Origin: Polymyxa betae
Taxonomy: Eukaryota; Endomyxa; Phytomyxea; Plasmodiophorida; Plasmodiophoridae
Assembly (NCBI GenBank): GCA_003693705.1
Contig: RBZT01000659.1
Span: 1,772-40,528, forward strand
Direction of reading: 5' to 3'
Length of the DNA: 38,757 nt
Shown here: positions 1-9,763 of the stretch, one piece after another
Position numbering within the stretch: position 1 is the stretch's first letter
Layout: every line of letters starts with the position of its first letter
The notes under the pieces: generated by a model
The model's database searches: none
What the model was told of the DNA's origin: nothing
The model's input: the letters and a program-made list of their open reading frames with translations, nothing else
Program-made: the position numbers and the translations under genes

Positions 1-68
1 CTCCGCTACCGCAGCGTATCTCCTCCCACTATCATAAACCGAGGTCGGACGACTCCCACCTGCCCGAA

Positions 69-966
69 ATGTTCCACCTGATCCCGGATGCCATCGCTCT
101 GAGCATATTCGAATATGTTGGCGCGTACTCCCGGTTACGTGATCTGATCCGCCGCACTTCGGGGTGTTTTCTCAAAGAACATCAACAAATTTCTCCTGAA
201 CGTCAAGTCATTTTGTTGGCTCACGCAGAAATTTCCCAAAGAGATTCTTTGCGAACAAGAAACTGAACCTCCCGAAAACCCGATTTTTGTTGGGGCCGTT
301 GCCATGCCCCAACTGTTCGGAGCATTTCGTCTCTTGTATGTGGATGGGTATCTCATCATGAGCAAGGGCGACGGTTACATCATGAACACTCGTGGAGAGA
401 TTCGAGGGCCTTTTCACGGCCCCGACATTTGTATCGTAAACGACGCCGCAGGGTCCGCACGAGACTCGCATTTGGACCGCCGAAGGTCCGCAATTCTCTC
501 CCGCCGCAGCTTGGGAATAATCCGTTTCGGTGGCGTTTTGTCGGCGATTACGTGATCGTCACATCCGTGAGTATGTCGAACTGCGGCATCTTCGATGCCA
601 CGAGCGGCGATCTGATCCACGCCATCGCAATAGACACGCTTTGGGTGGGTCCAACATGTCACGGCTACCTCATGTTTCAAGCTCCGGAAATCTCCTTCTC
701 TAATCCCATTCATTGTATGGATTTGAAGACTGTCATACGGGTCCAGCTGGACGTAAAGATCTACTTTGAAGATGTTCCAGATATGTTGGTTCCTGGACAT
801 CAGATCATTCAACAGTCCGAGTCTGGTTGCACCATTTCGGACTTTGAACGAAACGAAAAAGTTTTTTTTTTTGGTATCGAGTGGGAACAACACTGAAGTG
901 TGGTTTTTCTACCGGAAACAGCCGAATGGCCGCATACACTGCTACCGGGCCACCATACCGAATTGA
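69..966 (+). CDS. Putative F-box-like protein, four exons
   Basis: Four open stretches in alternating frames join into about 241 aa if three short introns are removed. The model is exons 69-116, 178-435, 486-820 and 882-966, and all phases agree. Intron 436-485 (50 nt) has a GTAAAC donor. The last intron (821-881) ends in a T-run followed by TATCGAG, so the T-run reads as a polypyrimidine tract, not a frameshift. The first intron is uncertain, and 134-203 works equally well. The N-terminus (Leu-Ile-Pro-Asp ... Ile-Phe-Glu-Tyr-Val) resembles the start of an F-box. The rest, with segments such as FRWRFVGDYVIV, looks like beta-propeller-type repeats, as in F-box substrate receptors. That function is inference. 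If the introns are wrong, this is a pseudogene with three frameshifts. Stop is TGA at 964-966. Confidence 0.45.
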
Positions 967-1595
967 TCGAATCGATTTTAAACAGTTCGTTTGTGAGACG
1001 ACTTTAATGACGTTACCCAAATAGACAAAGAAGCCTATCAGTGAAAACGACAAAAATGAAGAAGTATTCCTAGGTTTCCTAACAACCGCTTAGTAGAGAA
1101 GATCGTGAAGTAACGTTTCAAGGGGTAGGTTGCGGTCACATCAGATACAATCTGTGCAATCCATGAGAGCGACGCTGGGGGATAACCCTCCGAATCATCC
1201 CGGAACGGGTTTCTGTAATATCGGGGTCATCGAATCATAGACAATCGGCAACTTGGTAACGTAAATTGTGTAAGGGTAATACTACAAGTTTATTCGACTA
1301 GCTGCCATGAGTACAGGATGTGGTTGGGGACACATTACATGACTGTTTAATAGCATGGGCTTAACGTTAACATACCATTGCCACGTTTCCAGTAACGGTG
1401 GGCTGCCGGGTTGGACATGGACGCTCGCATTCCTATGGCGCTGTTGGTGTAGACGAAGTACAAGCAGAAGTTTCTTGTTGGTTTTAATTCCCACTATCAG
1501 CCGCGGAGTTTGGTGACAAAAACATGGTGATCAAATCGGCCCAGCCGGAGAAGTTGTAGGCGTTACTACTGTTTAGAACGTTAGAGAGAGATTAA
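967..1595. other. Intergenic, nothing recognised
   Basis: No open frame with coding character, RNA gene or repeat could be supported on either strand. The small open frames here lack good starts or recognisable motifs. Confidence 0.5.
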
Positions 1596-1622
1596 GAGGG
1601 AGTCGCACAGATAGCAGGGTCG
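1596..1622 (+). repeat. Solitary Mutator-like terminus, diverged
   Basis: The sequence GTCGCACAGATAGCAGGGTCG ends at 1622. It matches the inner-to-outer right end of the Mutator-like element at 2596-2628, including the exact terminal CAGGGTCG. A third version lies at 6692-6720 and shares the GTCGCACA and ATAGCAG blocks. No partner terminus was found to its left, so it is read as a relic of a related element. Confidence 0.5.
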
Positions 1623-1857
1623 TTCAAGAAATCGCTCCGATCTCTTGTCAAAGCGATGGCGGAGGATGCTGATTCACTGCAGGTATGCAACGTGTAAACA
1701 GTTACATTCCACTGAACAAGAAACGTAATTGGCTGTTTCGAAACGATTTCGAACTCCCGCTTTTACAGAACCGCGCGTATGGTTTCCATACAAAAAGTTC
1801 TATACAAAATCGAGCAGATAATGGCAGCCAAATTGTTTGTTGATGAAATATAAACAA

Positions 1858-1866
1858 TTTATTGAA
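1858..1866 (+). repeat. Target-site duplication, left copy (9 bp)
   Basis: TTTATTGAA lies directly outside the left terminal inverted repeat. It is repeated identically at 2629-2637 outside the right one. Nine-base duplications are typical of Mutator-like elements. Confidence 0.85.
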
Positions 1867-1899
1867 CGACCCTGCTACGCGGGCGACCCCTCGCCCCGA
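1867..1899 (+). repeat. Left terminal inverted repeat (33 bp)
   Basis: It is identical to the reverse complement of 2596-2628 over 33 bases. Identity stops at position 1900. It is GC-rich compared with its surroundings. Confidence 0.9.
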
Positions 1900-2194
1900 C
1901 TCTATGTGGGTGACATCCCTCATTCCTTTATCTTGTTATCAAGCCTCTCTAGGCTCTTGGGTTTGGGGAGCACTCTCTGTCTGCCGCCGGATCAGACTCC
2001 GACTGCGGATTACAGTGACTGTGCGGTTTCCCTGTGCTTTTCGCCATCTGAATCAACTATCATGTCCAATTTATTGATCCACAAGTTTTGGAGGACTGAC
2101 ACAGGGTGGCATTTCATCTTCCCGTGTCACTGCCGCTTTCGGGTCGATGCGACTGGGATCGGGGTCGAATTCTGATTCTTGTGATTCTGAAGAA

Positions 2195-2471
2195 ATGAGA
2201 TTTTCCGATTTGGCCTCTCTGTGCAAAGCAATTATATTACGATCAGTTTCAAACCGTTCGTTTATTTTAATTGGTTAAATCCACGTTATCGGCTTTGTTG
2301 GACACAATTAAGTCTTCTGAAATCACACAGAAAGATAATGATGACGATGTAATCATTCGAAATCCGGTCAAGTTGAAGACCAAAGGCAGGCCGAAAATAG
2401 GAGGTAAAAGATATAAGTCCCAAACTGAGAAGAAGCGCAGTCAGCCCAAAAAGAAGAAGAATAAAAGCTGA
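2195..2471 (+). pseudogene. C-terminal tail of a MULE transposase
   Basis: The read is MRFSDLASLCKAI, then a one-base frame change near 2268, then VKSTLSALLDTIKSS and a low-complexity acidic stretch. It ends with RNPVKLKTKGRPK and a Lys-rich terminus. The order 'helical region, then NPV-K-TKGRPK' is the usual C-terminus of MULE and FAR1-related transposases. The catalytic domain and SWIM zinc finger are absent. The downstream frame has no ATG of its own at 2271. A homologous, more decayed copy lies at 6330-6601. The fragment sits inside the inverted repeats of the 762-bp element and is probably not functional. Confidence 0.7.
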
Positions 2472-2595
2472 CGACCGTCATCCATGTTTTCGTGCAAATA
2501 CAGACATAGAGACGTAAGCACGTGAAGGTTATTCTGCACATAGGCACGATCTTGAAGGGAGAGAGTCCTAAAGAGATATGTCGCCCGCGCAGTTT

Positions 2596-2628
2596 TCGGG
2601 GCGAGGGGTCGCCCGCGTAGCAGGGTCG
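2596..2628 (-). repeat. Right terminal inverted repeat (33 bp)
   Basis: It is the perfect inverted copy of 1867-1899. It is followed directly by the right target-site duplication. Confidence 0.9.
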
Positions 2629-2637
2629 TTTATTGAA
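2629..2637 (+). repeat. Target-site duplication, right copy (9 bp)
   Basis: TTTATTGAA is identical to 1858-1866. Confidence 0.85.
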
Positions 2638-3016
2638 ATATGCGTGTTATTGCTACTAAAAGTTTAACAGCTTACAGAATGAGTAATTGGGTAGAATTTA
2701 CTGTAGATAGAGCAGGACATTGTCCAGTATGTCCAGGACAGTAATTCTGTTGAAATTGATAATGATCTATATAATGTCCGAGTATATGAGAAAAATAATT
2801 GACATCATTATTACAATGATGTTCAAGACAGTATAATATTGGATTTAGAGAATCTCGGTGATATTCCTCCAGATCAGATGAATGTTTGAAATTCCGCTCC
2901 TTCAGGTAACCATTCATTCGCTGTAGACACTCCAACATGGTCTTCTATGATATATTCAGAAAATACAGATAAACTTGAACATAGTAATACCGTTTCAGAT
3001 CCTTGCAGAGAATATC
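2638..3016. other. Intergenic, AT-rich, nothing firm
   Basis: One minus-strand open frame (2672-2938, 88 aa with an ATG) is present. It lacks recognisable motifs. It could be a 3' exon of the minus-strand gene ending at 3017, but no consistent splice path was found. Confidence 0.35.
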
Positions 3017-4656
3017 TCAATAAACAATGAGAAAGTCCTTTCTATCACGAACTAGTTGTGATTTGATCGAGTATTTAAACTTGTTACTGACAATGAGAGT
3101 CTCAAATCCGCACGGTTTCCTCTCGCTGCTCTGCCTAGAACAATGCATCTGAAAAAACGGATTTCCCCATCGCGATTGAAAAGTCCGAAGATCATTCTGA
3201 CAGCAGATTCCACCACATGAACGTACCGAGAAACATGTTCGCCGCAGCAAATGATCCCAGCGTATAGGTTGCTGGCTCAAATTCGGGTCGGTAATCTTGG
3301 CCTGAACTAATTTCTGGCATAAACTGGCCACAGTTAATAAGTCCGAGGTTTCCGTCAATATGAGCTGATCATCGAGATATTTGATAATCATGGGGTCTTT
3401 TACAGTGTTCTTGCCCTTTGGTGCGGCAAAGATGCTCGTATCAGTAAGAAACGCGAATTCGTCATCATCAGGCTGCTTTTTCTGAATGAAAGTTTCAGAG
3501 GGAGATTCCGCATTCAATATGAAGAAATCTCACCAGAAAAGCGCACAGAGTAGTGTAGTCTGTGATCTTTTCGACATTAAAATCAAACAATTTTTGAAGT
3601 TCATGCAGAACGAATGGCAGAGAGAGTTCCTTTGGCGATGAACGAAATTTTCGAACGTTTCGAGGACGGTTTGTTGAAAGAGCGATCTCGGACTGGATTC
3701 ATCAACGGATTCGGCAGTTGAGAGTTTCGATCGGCATCGATCTCCGGAACAGTTTCTCAGGAATTTCGAATACTTGAAGGGATTGCCCCAGACGGTCTGA
3801 AACTTTCGGAGATCGTTCTGACAGCATTGTTTGATACATCGAAGTACAGGACGACACACCTCATACATCCAATTCCGAATGTTCGAACCGACCCTATTCC
3901 AAGACCATCCACGTTTCCGGGAAGCCCAGACTAGTTTCCGATACAGATTCGCAATCAGAATTAGAATCTGTAATGTGCTGCGAGCAGAACAGATTTGTTG
4001 TATTTGGCTCATATCCAGATCATCTCCAATCAGATTGACAACAAATGGAGAGTTAAAGATGAAGCATTGATCTGCATCATCAGAAGTTGAAGACAGGAAT
4101 TGAAGTTCTTCCTCATTCGGCTCTTTGATCTAATCTGCAGTCAATATACAGCCGGAAAAATGTTTCTGAAACTCACCAGAAACTTGCAAAGACTGTAATA
4201 GTCATTGATATCGGAAACATCATGATTGAATGAAAACGGAAAAAGGTCAGATGGCGATGATGTCTCGTCAATACGAGGACGTTTTCGGGAGAGCGCATGA
4301 ACTGGTTCATCATTCTGATGACGAAAATCTCAGCGAATTTAAAGACATGAAACATGATAAGGAAACATTACATTGATAGATTCCGGAATAAGAGGTAAAT
4401 CCGGAACATTATCTGTATGATATAGTAAAGATGTTGGTGTTGATAACGTTTTAATATCAGGTAGGATGTCCAATATTTCATGTATTTCATTCCCAATGAA
4501 CATCTGAAAAATGCATAAATTTCATAATATGACAGTTATATAACCATTTCATACATTAAAATCTATATCCAAATCAAATGAAGGATCGAAAAGATTGTTG
4601 AAGGAGGGAAGATCCGAGTAATCTTCGATTGAATATGAAATATAGAGTATAGGTTC
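3017..4656 (-). CDS. Unknown multi-exon gene with internally duplicated exon module (5' end unresolved)
   Basis: Six minus-strand exons join with every intron in phase 0: 4656-4555, 4503-4372, 4314-4177, 4129-3794, 3692-3534 and 3481-3017, totalling 443 aa plus stop. Introns are 47-101 nt with GT-AG borders. Exons 3-4 and exons 5-6 are paralogous. Exons 3 and 5 both contain ALS..RPR and end in a DY..LC.FL motif at the same splice site (CTG|GTGAG). Exons 4 and 6 both begin K-x-P-(N/D)-(E/D)-(E/D) and share a KLV motif, a CCQNDLR motif and WGNPF. Third-codon differences in the CCQNDLR block suggest that it was translated. The family is not recognised. The start codon was not found; exon 1 opens at an acceptor, and upstream lies a retrotransposon fragment. 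The exon 4 donor (GTCTGG) is the weakest junction, because WGNPF, conserved in both copies, lies beyond it. Confidence 0.55.
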
Positions 4657-4802
4657 CTATAATGCATGTTAAAGAGATGTGATTATGTTTCTATCAGAGC
4701 AATCTTACTACAGAGTCAGTAACGTGGAGCGACAGTACCAGGAGTCTCTTCAAGATAGTCTGTAACATTACTAGGCCCAGAACCGATTGTAGCCAAGCAG
4801 TC

Positions 4803-5240
4803 AGATATGCTGAGTATCAGGAAGGCACTCGCTGGGCCAACCATTTCCAGGCAAATAGTCGGACTCCGGAGTTGCTGTCGTGGCAGAACAAAAGTTTCGC
4901 GCAGTTTTGGCGGATCCAAATATATCACAGAATCACTGTGTTGAAACAACCCGTTATCGCTTCTGAAACTTTCTTGGCAGTTCTCCCAGGACCTGAGAAA
5001 GCCGTCGAAAAAATTATCCTCAAAACGCCCAACTCTGTCAAACTCACGTATAATACTCCAGCCGAAGCAGAGACAATCATACGACGGGGGAACATTAAAA
5101 TACTCGGCAACTCATACAACGTCCAAGCGCCAAACTAGCGCCGACAAACTAATGCTGCAATCTGTAAGGTTTGCAAATCCCGCGAATGCCACGACCTCAA
5201 TTGCAAGAATCTTCGATACTATTACCGAAGAAGCAACAGA
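4803..5240 (+). pseudogene. Non-LTR retrotransposon ORF1 fragment with zinc knuckle
   Basis: A single frame runs from about 4803 to a TAA at 5241. It is broken by one in-frame TAG at 5136-5138. Before the stop is a gag/ORF1-like segment with the sequence TPAEAETIIRRG. Directly after it, still in frame, is CKVCKSRECHDLNC (5163-5204), a CCHC-like knuckle with the third ligand shifted by one position. The stop therefore removes the nucleic-acid-binding knuckle. No ATG with good context was seen. It is probably a decayed copy. Confidence 0.55.
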
Positions 5241-5510
5241 TAAATTACGCCGGACACCGCCACCTAGTAATGAAGCTCCATACCAGAATCTTGGCAATCC
5301 ATGTCAATTGCCTACTCCCACCGAAACATTCCATAATCCACGATTAGAAGAAGACAAAATACATCGAGACAGGCAACGGAGCCGCTCGGCAGAAAAACAT
5401 CACAGAATATTTCAGTAGAATGCAGCTTGAGCAGACACAGAACAATTCCATGACACAAAGTATTGCAACGAGTGATTCTGATCCACATAACACGGCAGCG
5501 AACAACAAGA

Positions 5511-5909
5511 ATGCCACATAAAAATCCTTCAATATGGAATGCATGTTCACTGAACGCCGAAAAAAGAACACCGCTCGAACTCCTGGTCTCCAAAAGCAAA
5601 TATGAAATACTTTGCATTTCCGAGATAGGAAACTATAGAAAAATCCGAGGCTTTCCGAACAACTATCATAGCAATACAGACACCCAAAGTGCAATTTTCT
5701 GGAGGGACGGCCTCAAAATAGAGAAAATTCAGACAGAATTTGATTGTCAACATGAGCGAGCATTAACTCAATGTATAAATATCAACAACGAACTTCTCGT
5801 AGTGCACACATATATAGCTCCAGATCAAACCCATAGAGCAAGAAAAAAATACTGGCAAGACTTCCTAACATTCATAGAAAGAATGGTGCAATGGAAATCC
5901 GATGCATAA
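5511..5909 (+). pseudogene. Non-LTR retrotransposon endonuclease domain, truncated
   Basis: The open frame reads from ATG 5511, and the same frame is open back to 5463. The motifs IWNACSLN, then LLVSKSKYEILCISEI, and later LLVVHTYIAPDQ followed by a Trp-containing helix match the N-terminal half of the exonuclease-endonuclease-phosphatase domain of LINE elements. The family's later motifs (GDFNA, SDH) are absent because the homology ends near 5909. The protein would nick target DNA in an intact element, but this copy cannot be active. Confidence 0.7.
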
Positions 5910-6329
5910 AATCATCATAACCACCATTGCCGGATGGTCGTACTATGAAGGTCGTCCAATGATGAGATCTGCGAGGGTTAGGGTTTTTGGAAGGGCTCTC
6001 CAGACTCGCTCTGTCTCTCTACCAATCAGGACTGAGCTATTGTTTGCATCTCACATCTTCACAATTTCTGTTGCTTTTTATTAGTACTACGTCGACGAAA
6101 GCGCAAAAAGATGTAAAAAAGCCGCAGAGATTCTCTATCAGCATTTTGCCTTTGGCTTTTTCAGAGTTGTTAATTATCGATAAAGACATCTATTTTGCGT
6201 GTTTCACCATTTTAATGTTTAACCAACGGTGGAATAGAGACTTTGTCTCTAAGACTCTTACTGAGAACAATATATCTGTCTATATGGGGGCAGGCAGAGC
6301 AATGCAGACAACAAAACAACTGAGGAGAA
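5910..6329. other. Intergenic with one telomere-like motif
   Basis: A GGGTTAGGGTTT motif lies at 5975-5986. No coding feature is supported. The missing left part of the Mutator-like fragment may lie here, but no left inverted repeat was recognised. Confidence 0.4.
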
Positions 6330-6720
6330 AATGCTCATAGCTGATGTCGCTTTGTAAAGACCTGATCATACGCTCATGTTTGAGATAGATATATGGTTAA
6401 GTCGACATTAACTGCTCTGTTGCAAACTGCTATAAAATCATCCGAAGTACAGCAACCAGACGATATCGGATCATTATGAAAAATCCGGTGAAAGTCAGAA
6501 CAAAGGGCAGGCCAAAAATAGAATCTAAGCGATACATCAGCCAAGCGGAGCTGCACCAAAATCAGCATCAGCGGAAGAAGGGGAGGACATCTCTGCCCTG
6601 AAAGGGAAACATGTCCAAGTGGCGTTAGAGCCCGCCGAATACGGTTTCCTTAAAAACAGATTCACTGTTTACCTTGTAGTATCCATAGTATGCAGAGGGG
6701 TCGCACACATAGCAGATTCG
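6330..6720 (+). mobile_element. Second Mutator-like fragment, decayed
   Basis: Positions 6330-6601 are homologous to the transposase tail at 2195-2471. They include MVKSTLTALLQTAIKSS (ATG at 6393) and, after an in-frame TGA, KNPVKVRTKGRPK. Downstream, 6692-6720 matches the right terminal repeat of the intact element (GAGGGGTCGC, then ATAGCAG, then TTCG) with several substitutions. No left terminus or target-site duplication was found. The stop codon and terminal changes show this copy is older than the one at 1867-2628. Confidence 0.6.
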
Positions 6721-6722
6721 TT

Positions 6723-7287
6723 CCAGTAAACGACCTCCATGTCTTGGCTCTCATGCGCCTCCCAAACTGAGATCCACGGACTTTCGAAAGAGTGTGGCGG
6801 TCGAAGAAAACTTGTTCGAATTTGCTGCCCATCAGCTTCGCTGCTGGTTGCGAGGAGACATCGAGTAGAATGCCTTTTGGCTTCAAGATGTTGGATGACA
6901 TTGGCGGCGGTGGTCGCGGCGCACGGCAGCGAATGTCAGAGGATCCGTCAGCGGAGCGATTGATGGATGTTGCCCGGAGAAAGATAATCAGGCAGCATGA
7001 TAACAGCAATTTCAAGACGAGATTTAACGCCTGTCTGGGCAGCTGTCATGTTACTATGAGACTGAGTTTATTCGCCCAAATGATGGCGAATGGGAAACCG
7101 AAGCGAGGAAGATGGACCTCTACGATAACTGATTATTATGCAGTAAACTCATTTTTCAGTCGACGGAAAACTGGCTGCGCATCAGTCAACGGAAGCGCAA
7201 CCACCTTTCCGTACGGAATACGAGAACCGCAATACAGTGATTTGAAGGTGAGCTCAACACACTTCCTCGAGAGAGAGACTCTTGCTC
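6723..7287. other. Intergenic, possible minus-strand exon
   Basis: A minus-strand frame (about 7015-6740) reads plausibly as protein in its centre, for example NILKPKGILLDVSSQP. It has no ATG in position and no clear splice partners. Nothing else is supported. Confidence 0.3.
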
Positions 7288-9139
7288 ATGTTCTGCCGAT
7301 TTTGTCGAGAGCCCGAAGGCCAATGCGCTACCAATTGCAGTGGGGCTTCACAAGGGCTTCAGCAAACAATGAAGGATCAGCTGGAAAGGCTCCAGCTATC
7401 GAAGGTAGCTGCCGAGAACAGTCGCCGTCGTAACGGAGGCTCGCGTACCAAAACCGGCAATCCTGCTCTCACAAAAGTAAATGTGACAGCGTATCCTGCT
7501 GCAATGGATCCGAACGCACGTAAACCAATAAAGTTGGAAAAAGGAGCTCCCGTAAATATTGTATTTACGTTGGATGCAACGTACGACCAAGTTCTGGTCG
7601 ATGTGCAGGATCGACTTTTCCCTTATCCGATCTGGAAGCTAGCGGAATACAAGCGTGCGACCGCTGATGACGCTATCATTCTTCCCGAAACACCGTTTGC
7701 CAATTTCCCATTCAATCTGGGCGGCAGAGGTGGCAAGAAAGCTTTGTGGCTGGTTCGCATTGAGGACGACGACCCTGATGTTCAAATTCTGAAACAGGCT
7801 GAGACTGAGAATGTCTTTTGTCGTAATAATGACGACTTTGAAAATTATGTTGCGGTCGACGGTCGATCCTTATCTCCTGTTGCTGTGACGTCGTTTCATT
7901 CCAGTAACGCCGCAGTCGACCAAGGCATAGCTTCAAATGCTTTCGGTGCCGTAACAGGCGCGAAACAGCCTACCTTTGAAGAAGTTTACAACCACGCGAA
8001 AGGCAACAGCGGATCTTGCGGCAATGTCGTTGCTATTCTTCGACAGTATGATGTATCGTCGAGTCCACCTCAATGGACTGAGCGCTTCCTGACTTCGTTT
8101 AATTACCAAATATGGAAGATCCTGTTACTGACGGTATGTGCAAAGAGGTCTACAGAGATGCTATGTTCAAATGCATATTTAATAACGACAAAGTCGTTTT
8201 CAAAGCCGCTCGTGATAGCAAAAATGACAGCCTCAACATGCATTCCCGATCTGTCCAAAATATGGCATTAGCGGCAGTCGCTGCGACAGAGTTGAATTCT
8301 TGTTTACCAGAAAAGAAATATCATATCAAGTTTTGCGACAGTGTGATCGTCGAATTGCTATCCGAGACGATTGATCTTCTGAGCAGTTCAGAAGAACCCA
8401 TACAAAAAATGTTGCAAAAGGAATCATCTGGGTAGTTGAACGTCAGCTTAAGAGCTCCCGATCATTTCAGAAATATGTTTCAAATACTGGCGAAATTGTT
8501 GCAATCGACGAATGCCTAAGTGATCGGTCCAAATTAGATCGTATGATTGCGACAGCTTTTGCACACTGGTCGTTCACACGATCCACCGGCAAATGATGTT
8601 TCTGGATTTGCAAGGATGCCGTAGTGAATTTGTCGACGTCGAAATCGTCACCTCCAGTGATTCCGAGTCACTGTTCAAGGTTGAAAAATTTGGGTGTGGA
8701 ATCGATTAAAATGTTCTTTGATCAACATGAGTGCAACTTTATATGCCAGTACTTTGAATTGAAGTTTCCTACCTTTAATTTTGAATCGAAAACGCAGGAA
8801 ATTTCCGTTGCACCCGTCGTAAATCCAACAAGCGAATGTGGTGGGAAGATTAGTGAGGACGATGATGAACGGAAATTGTGTGGAAACGTTGAACTTTCTC
8901 CGACCGTCCACGATAAGCAGGACCGTGAAGTCGTCGAAGAAGAAAATTGTTCAATCTCTGGATGCAATGAAACCAATGTCAATGCGAACGAAAGTCTCGC
9001 ATTGCAGAATTCTAATCAAGTTCGGAAACGAAAGCGCCCTCCAACTTCGTCAACGTTAAAGTCGAAGATGAGTGAGGACCATACAATCAACCGAATGTCG
9101 AGTCGTTTTCGTCGGTTAGCTCGTCGAACGCGCGATTAA
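7288..9139 (+). pseudogene. Alpha-kinase (MHCK/eEF2K-type) gene, interrupted by two frameshifts
   Basis: The model is exon 1 7288-8062 (ATG then FCRFC...CATNC, a possible zinc-binding start), intron 8063-8118, exon 2 8119-8329, intron 8330-8391, and exon 3 to TAA. Alpha-kinase landmarks appear in family order: GMCKEVYR, VVFKAARD, WVVERQL with FQKYVSNTG, AFAHWSF, LDLQG (catalytic Asp), FVDVEI, then KNLGVESIKMFF and HECNFIC (the structural zinc His/Cys). Such enzymes phosphorylate Ser/Thr on helical targets. From AFAHWSF to LDLQG the spacing is normal, but a base is missing at the AAA at 8591-8593. The frame is restored near 8680-8700 by an extra base. Either this is a pseudogene or the assembly has two indels. 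The C-terminal tail is acidic, then basic (RKRKRPP). Confidence 0.75.
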
Positions 9140-9226
9140 AACTGACAGAATAAGCTCTCAAAATTAACTTTGACCAGAACGAGTCAAATTTTATTAAAAT
9201 TTAAATTTGGTTTAGCAAAGGTTCAA

Positions 9227-9710
9227 TCACAGTGCGCTGTGCCCGAAGATACAAGAACGACTCAGACATGTTTTCTCTTGTAATTGGGAAAAGGTTCGCC
9301 ACCTAGAGAGCTGCATGGAAAAGTGGCCGATATTTGGAAGAGTCGAACAGGTTGCCGAGATCGAGCTGGCTTGCAGGGAAGAAAGTGGTGACCCATTCTA
9401 TGAGCAATGGAGGCGTGTTAGCACGACAATCGACAGCGCCGTGTATCTTGGGATTCGCATGATGACGGGTCACCCCCTCATCGTCCGAGACCAATATCCG
9501 GCGCCGTTTCGGTGGCGCGGGCGCCAACGCTTGCAGCTGTCGGAGCTCTTCCGCGAAATCAGCGAAAATCCCCTGTAGATAGCAATGTTAATAGACATGA
9601 CAGAGACTGTTGGGGTGTATACTGACAGTCATCTTGGCGGCCATAACAGCGTTAACTTGGATCGCCCGCGACAGGTTAACGAGCATCTGCTGGAACGACT
9701 CGACATTCAT
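9227..9710 (-). CDS. Small unknown protein, three exons
   Basis: Start ATG is at 9710. Exons 9710-9627, 9572-9474 and 9397-9227 give 117 aa with all introns in phase 0. The second intron (9398-9473) has a clear GTGCTAACAC branch site. Exon 1 is helical (VESFQQMLVNLSRAI). Exon 2 has LRQLQALAP, then PPKRRRILVSDDEG, a nuclear-localisation-like cluster next to an acidic patch. If the second intron is retained, the frame instead ends at 9303. It lies just downstream of the helix-turn-helix gene on the same strand. Function is unknown; it may be the second gene of a mobile element. It converges with the alpha-kinase gene. Confidence 0.45.
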
Positions 9711-9763
9711 TTTGAAGAATGAGAAGATTCACGGGATTCTGTGAATCTTATCGTGGTTCGTCG

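Larger units (their letters stand above)
1867..2628 (+). mobile_element. Mutator-like (MULE) DNA transposon, internally deleted, 762 bp
   Basis: The element is bounded by perfect 33-bp terminal inverted repeats (1867-1899 and 2596-2628) beginning CGACCCTGCTACGCG. It is flanked by the identical 9-bp duplication TTTATTGAA. Both features fit the Mutator superfamily. The only recognisable coding matter inside is the extreme C-terminal tail of a MULE/FAR1-type transposase (2195-2471). There is no DDE catalytic domain, so this is a non-autonomous deletion derivative. Because the terminal repeats and the duplication are both perfect, insertion is probably recent. It lies between the F-box-like gene and the minus-strand module-duplication gene. 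Confidence 0.85.
4710..5909 (+). mobile_element. Non-LTR retrotransposon fragment (ORF1 and endonuclease)
   Basis: A zinc-knuckle ORF1 remnant is followed by an AP-endonuclease-like domain on the same strand. This is the normal order in LINE-type elements. The reverse transcriptase is missing and the similarity stops near 5909, partway through the endonuclease. The left limit is approximate. It abuts the 5' side of the oppositely oriented gene ending at 4656. Confidence 0.65.

Noticed and set aside
841-900. Frameshift at the long T-run in the first gene
   Set aside because: The T-run fits as the polypyrimidine tract of an intron (821-881) with agreeing phases, so a frameshift is not required.
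2672-2938. Minus-strand 88-aa frame as a gene
   Set aside because: It has an ATG but no motif, no splice partner and an AT-rich, codon-unlike composition.
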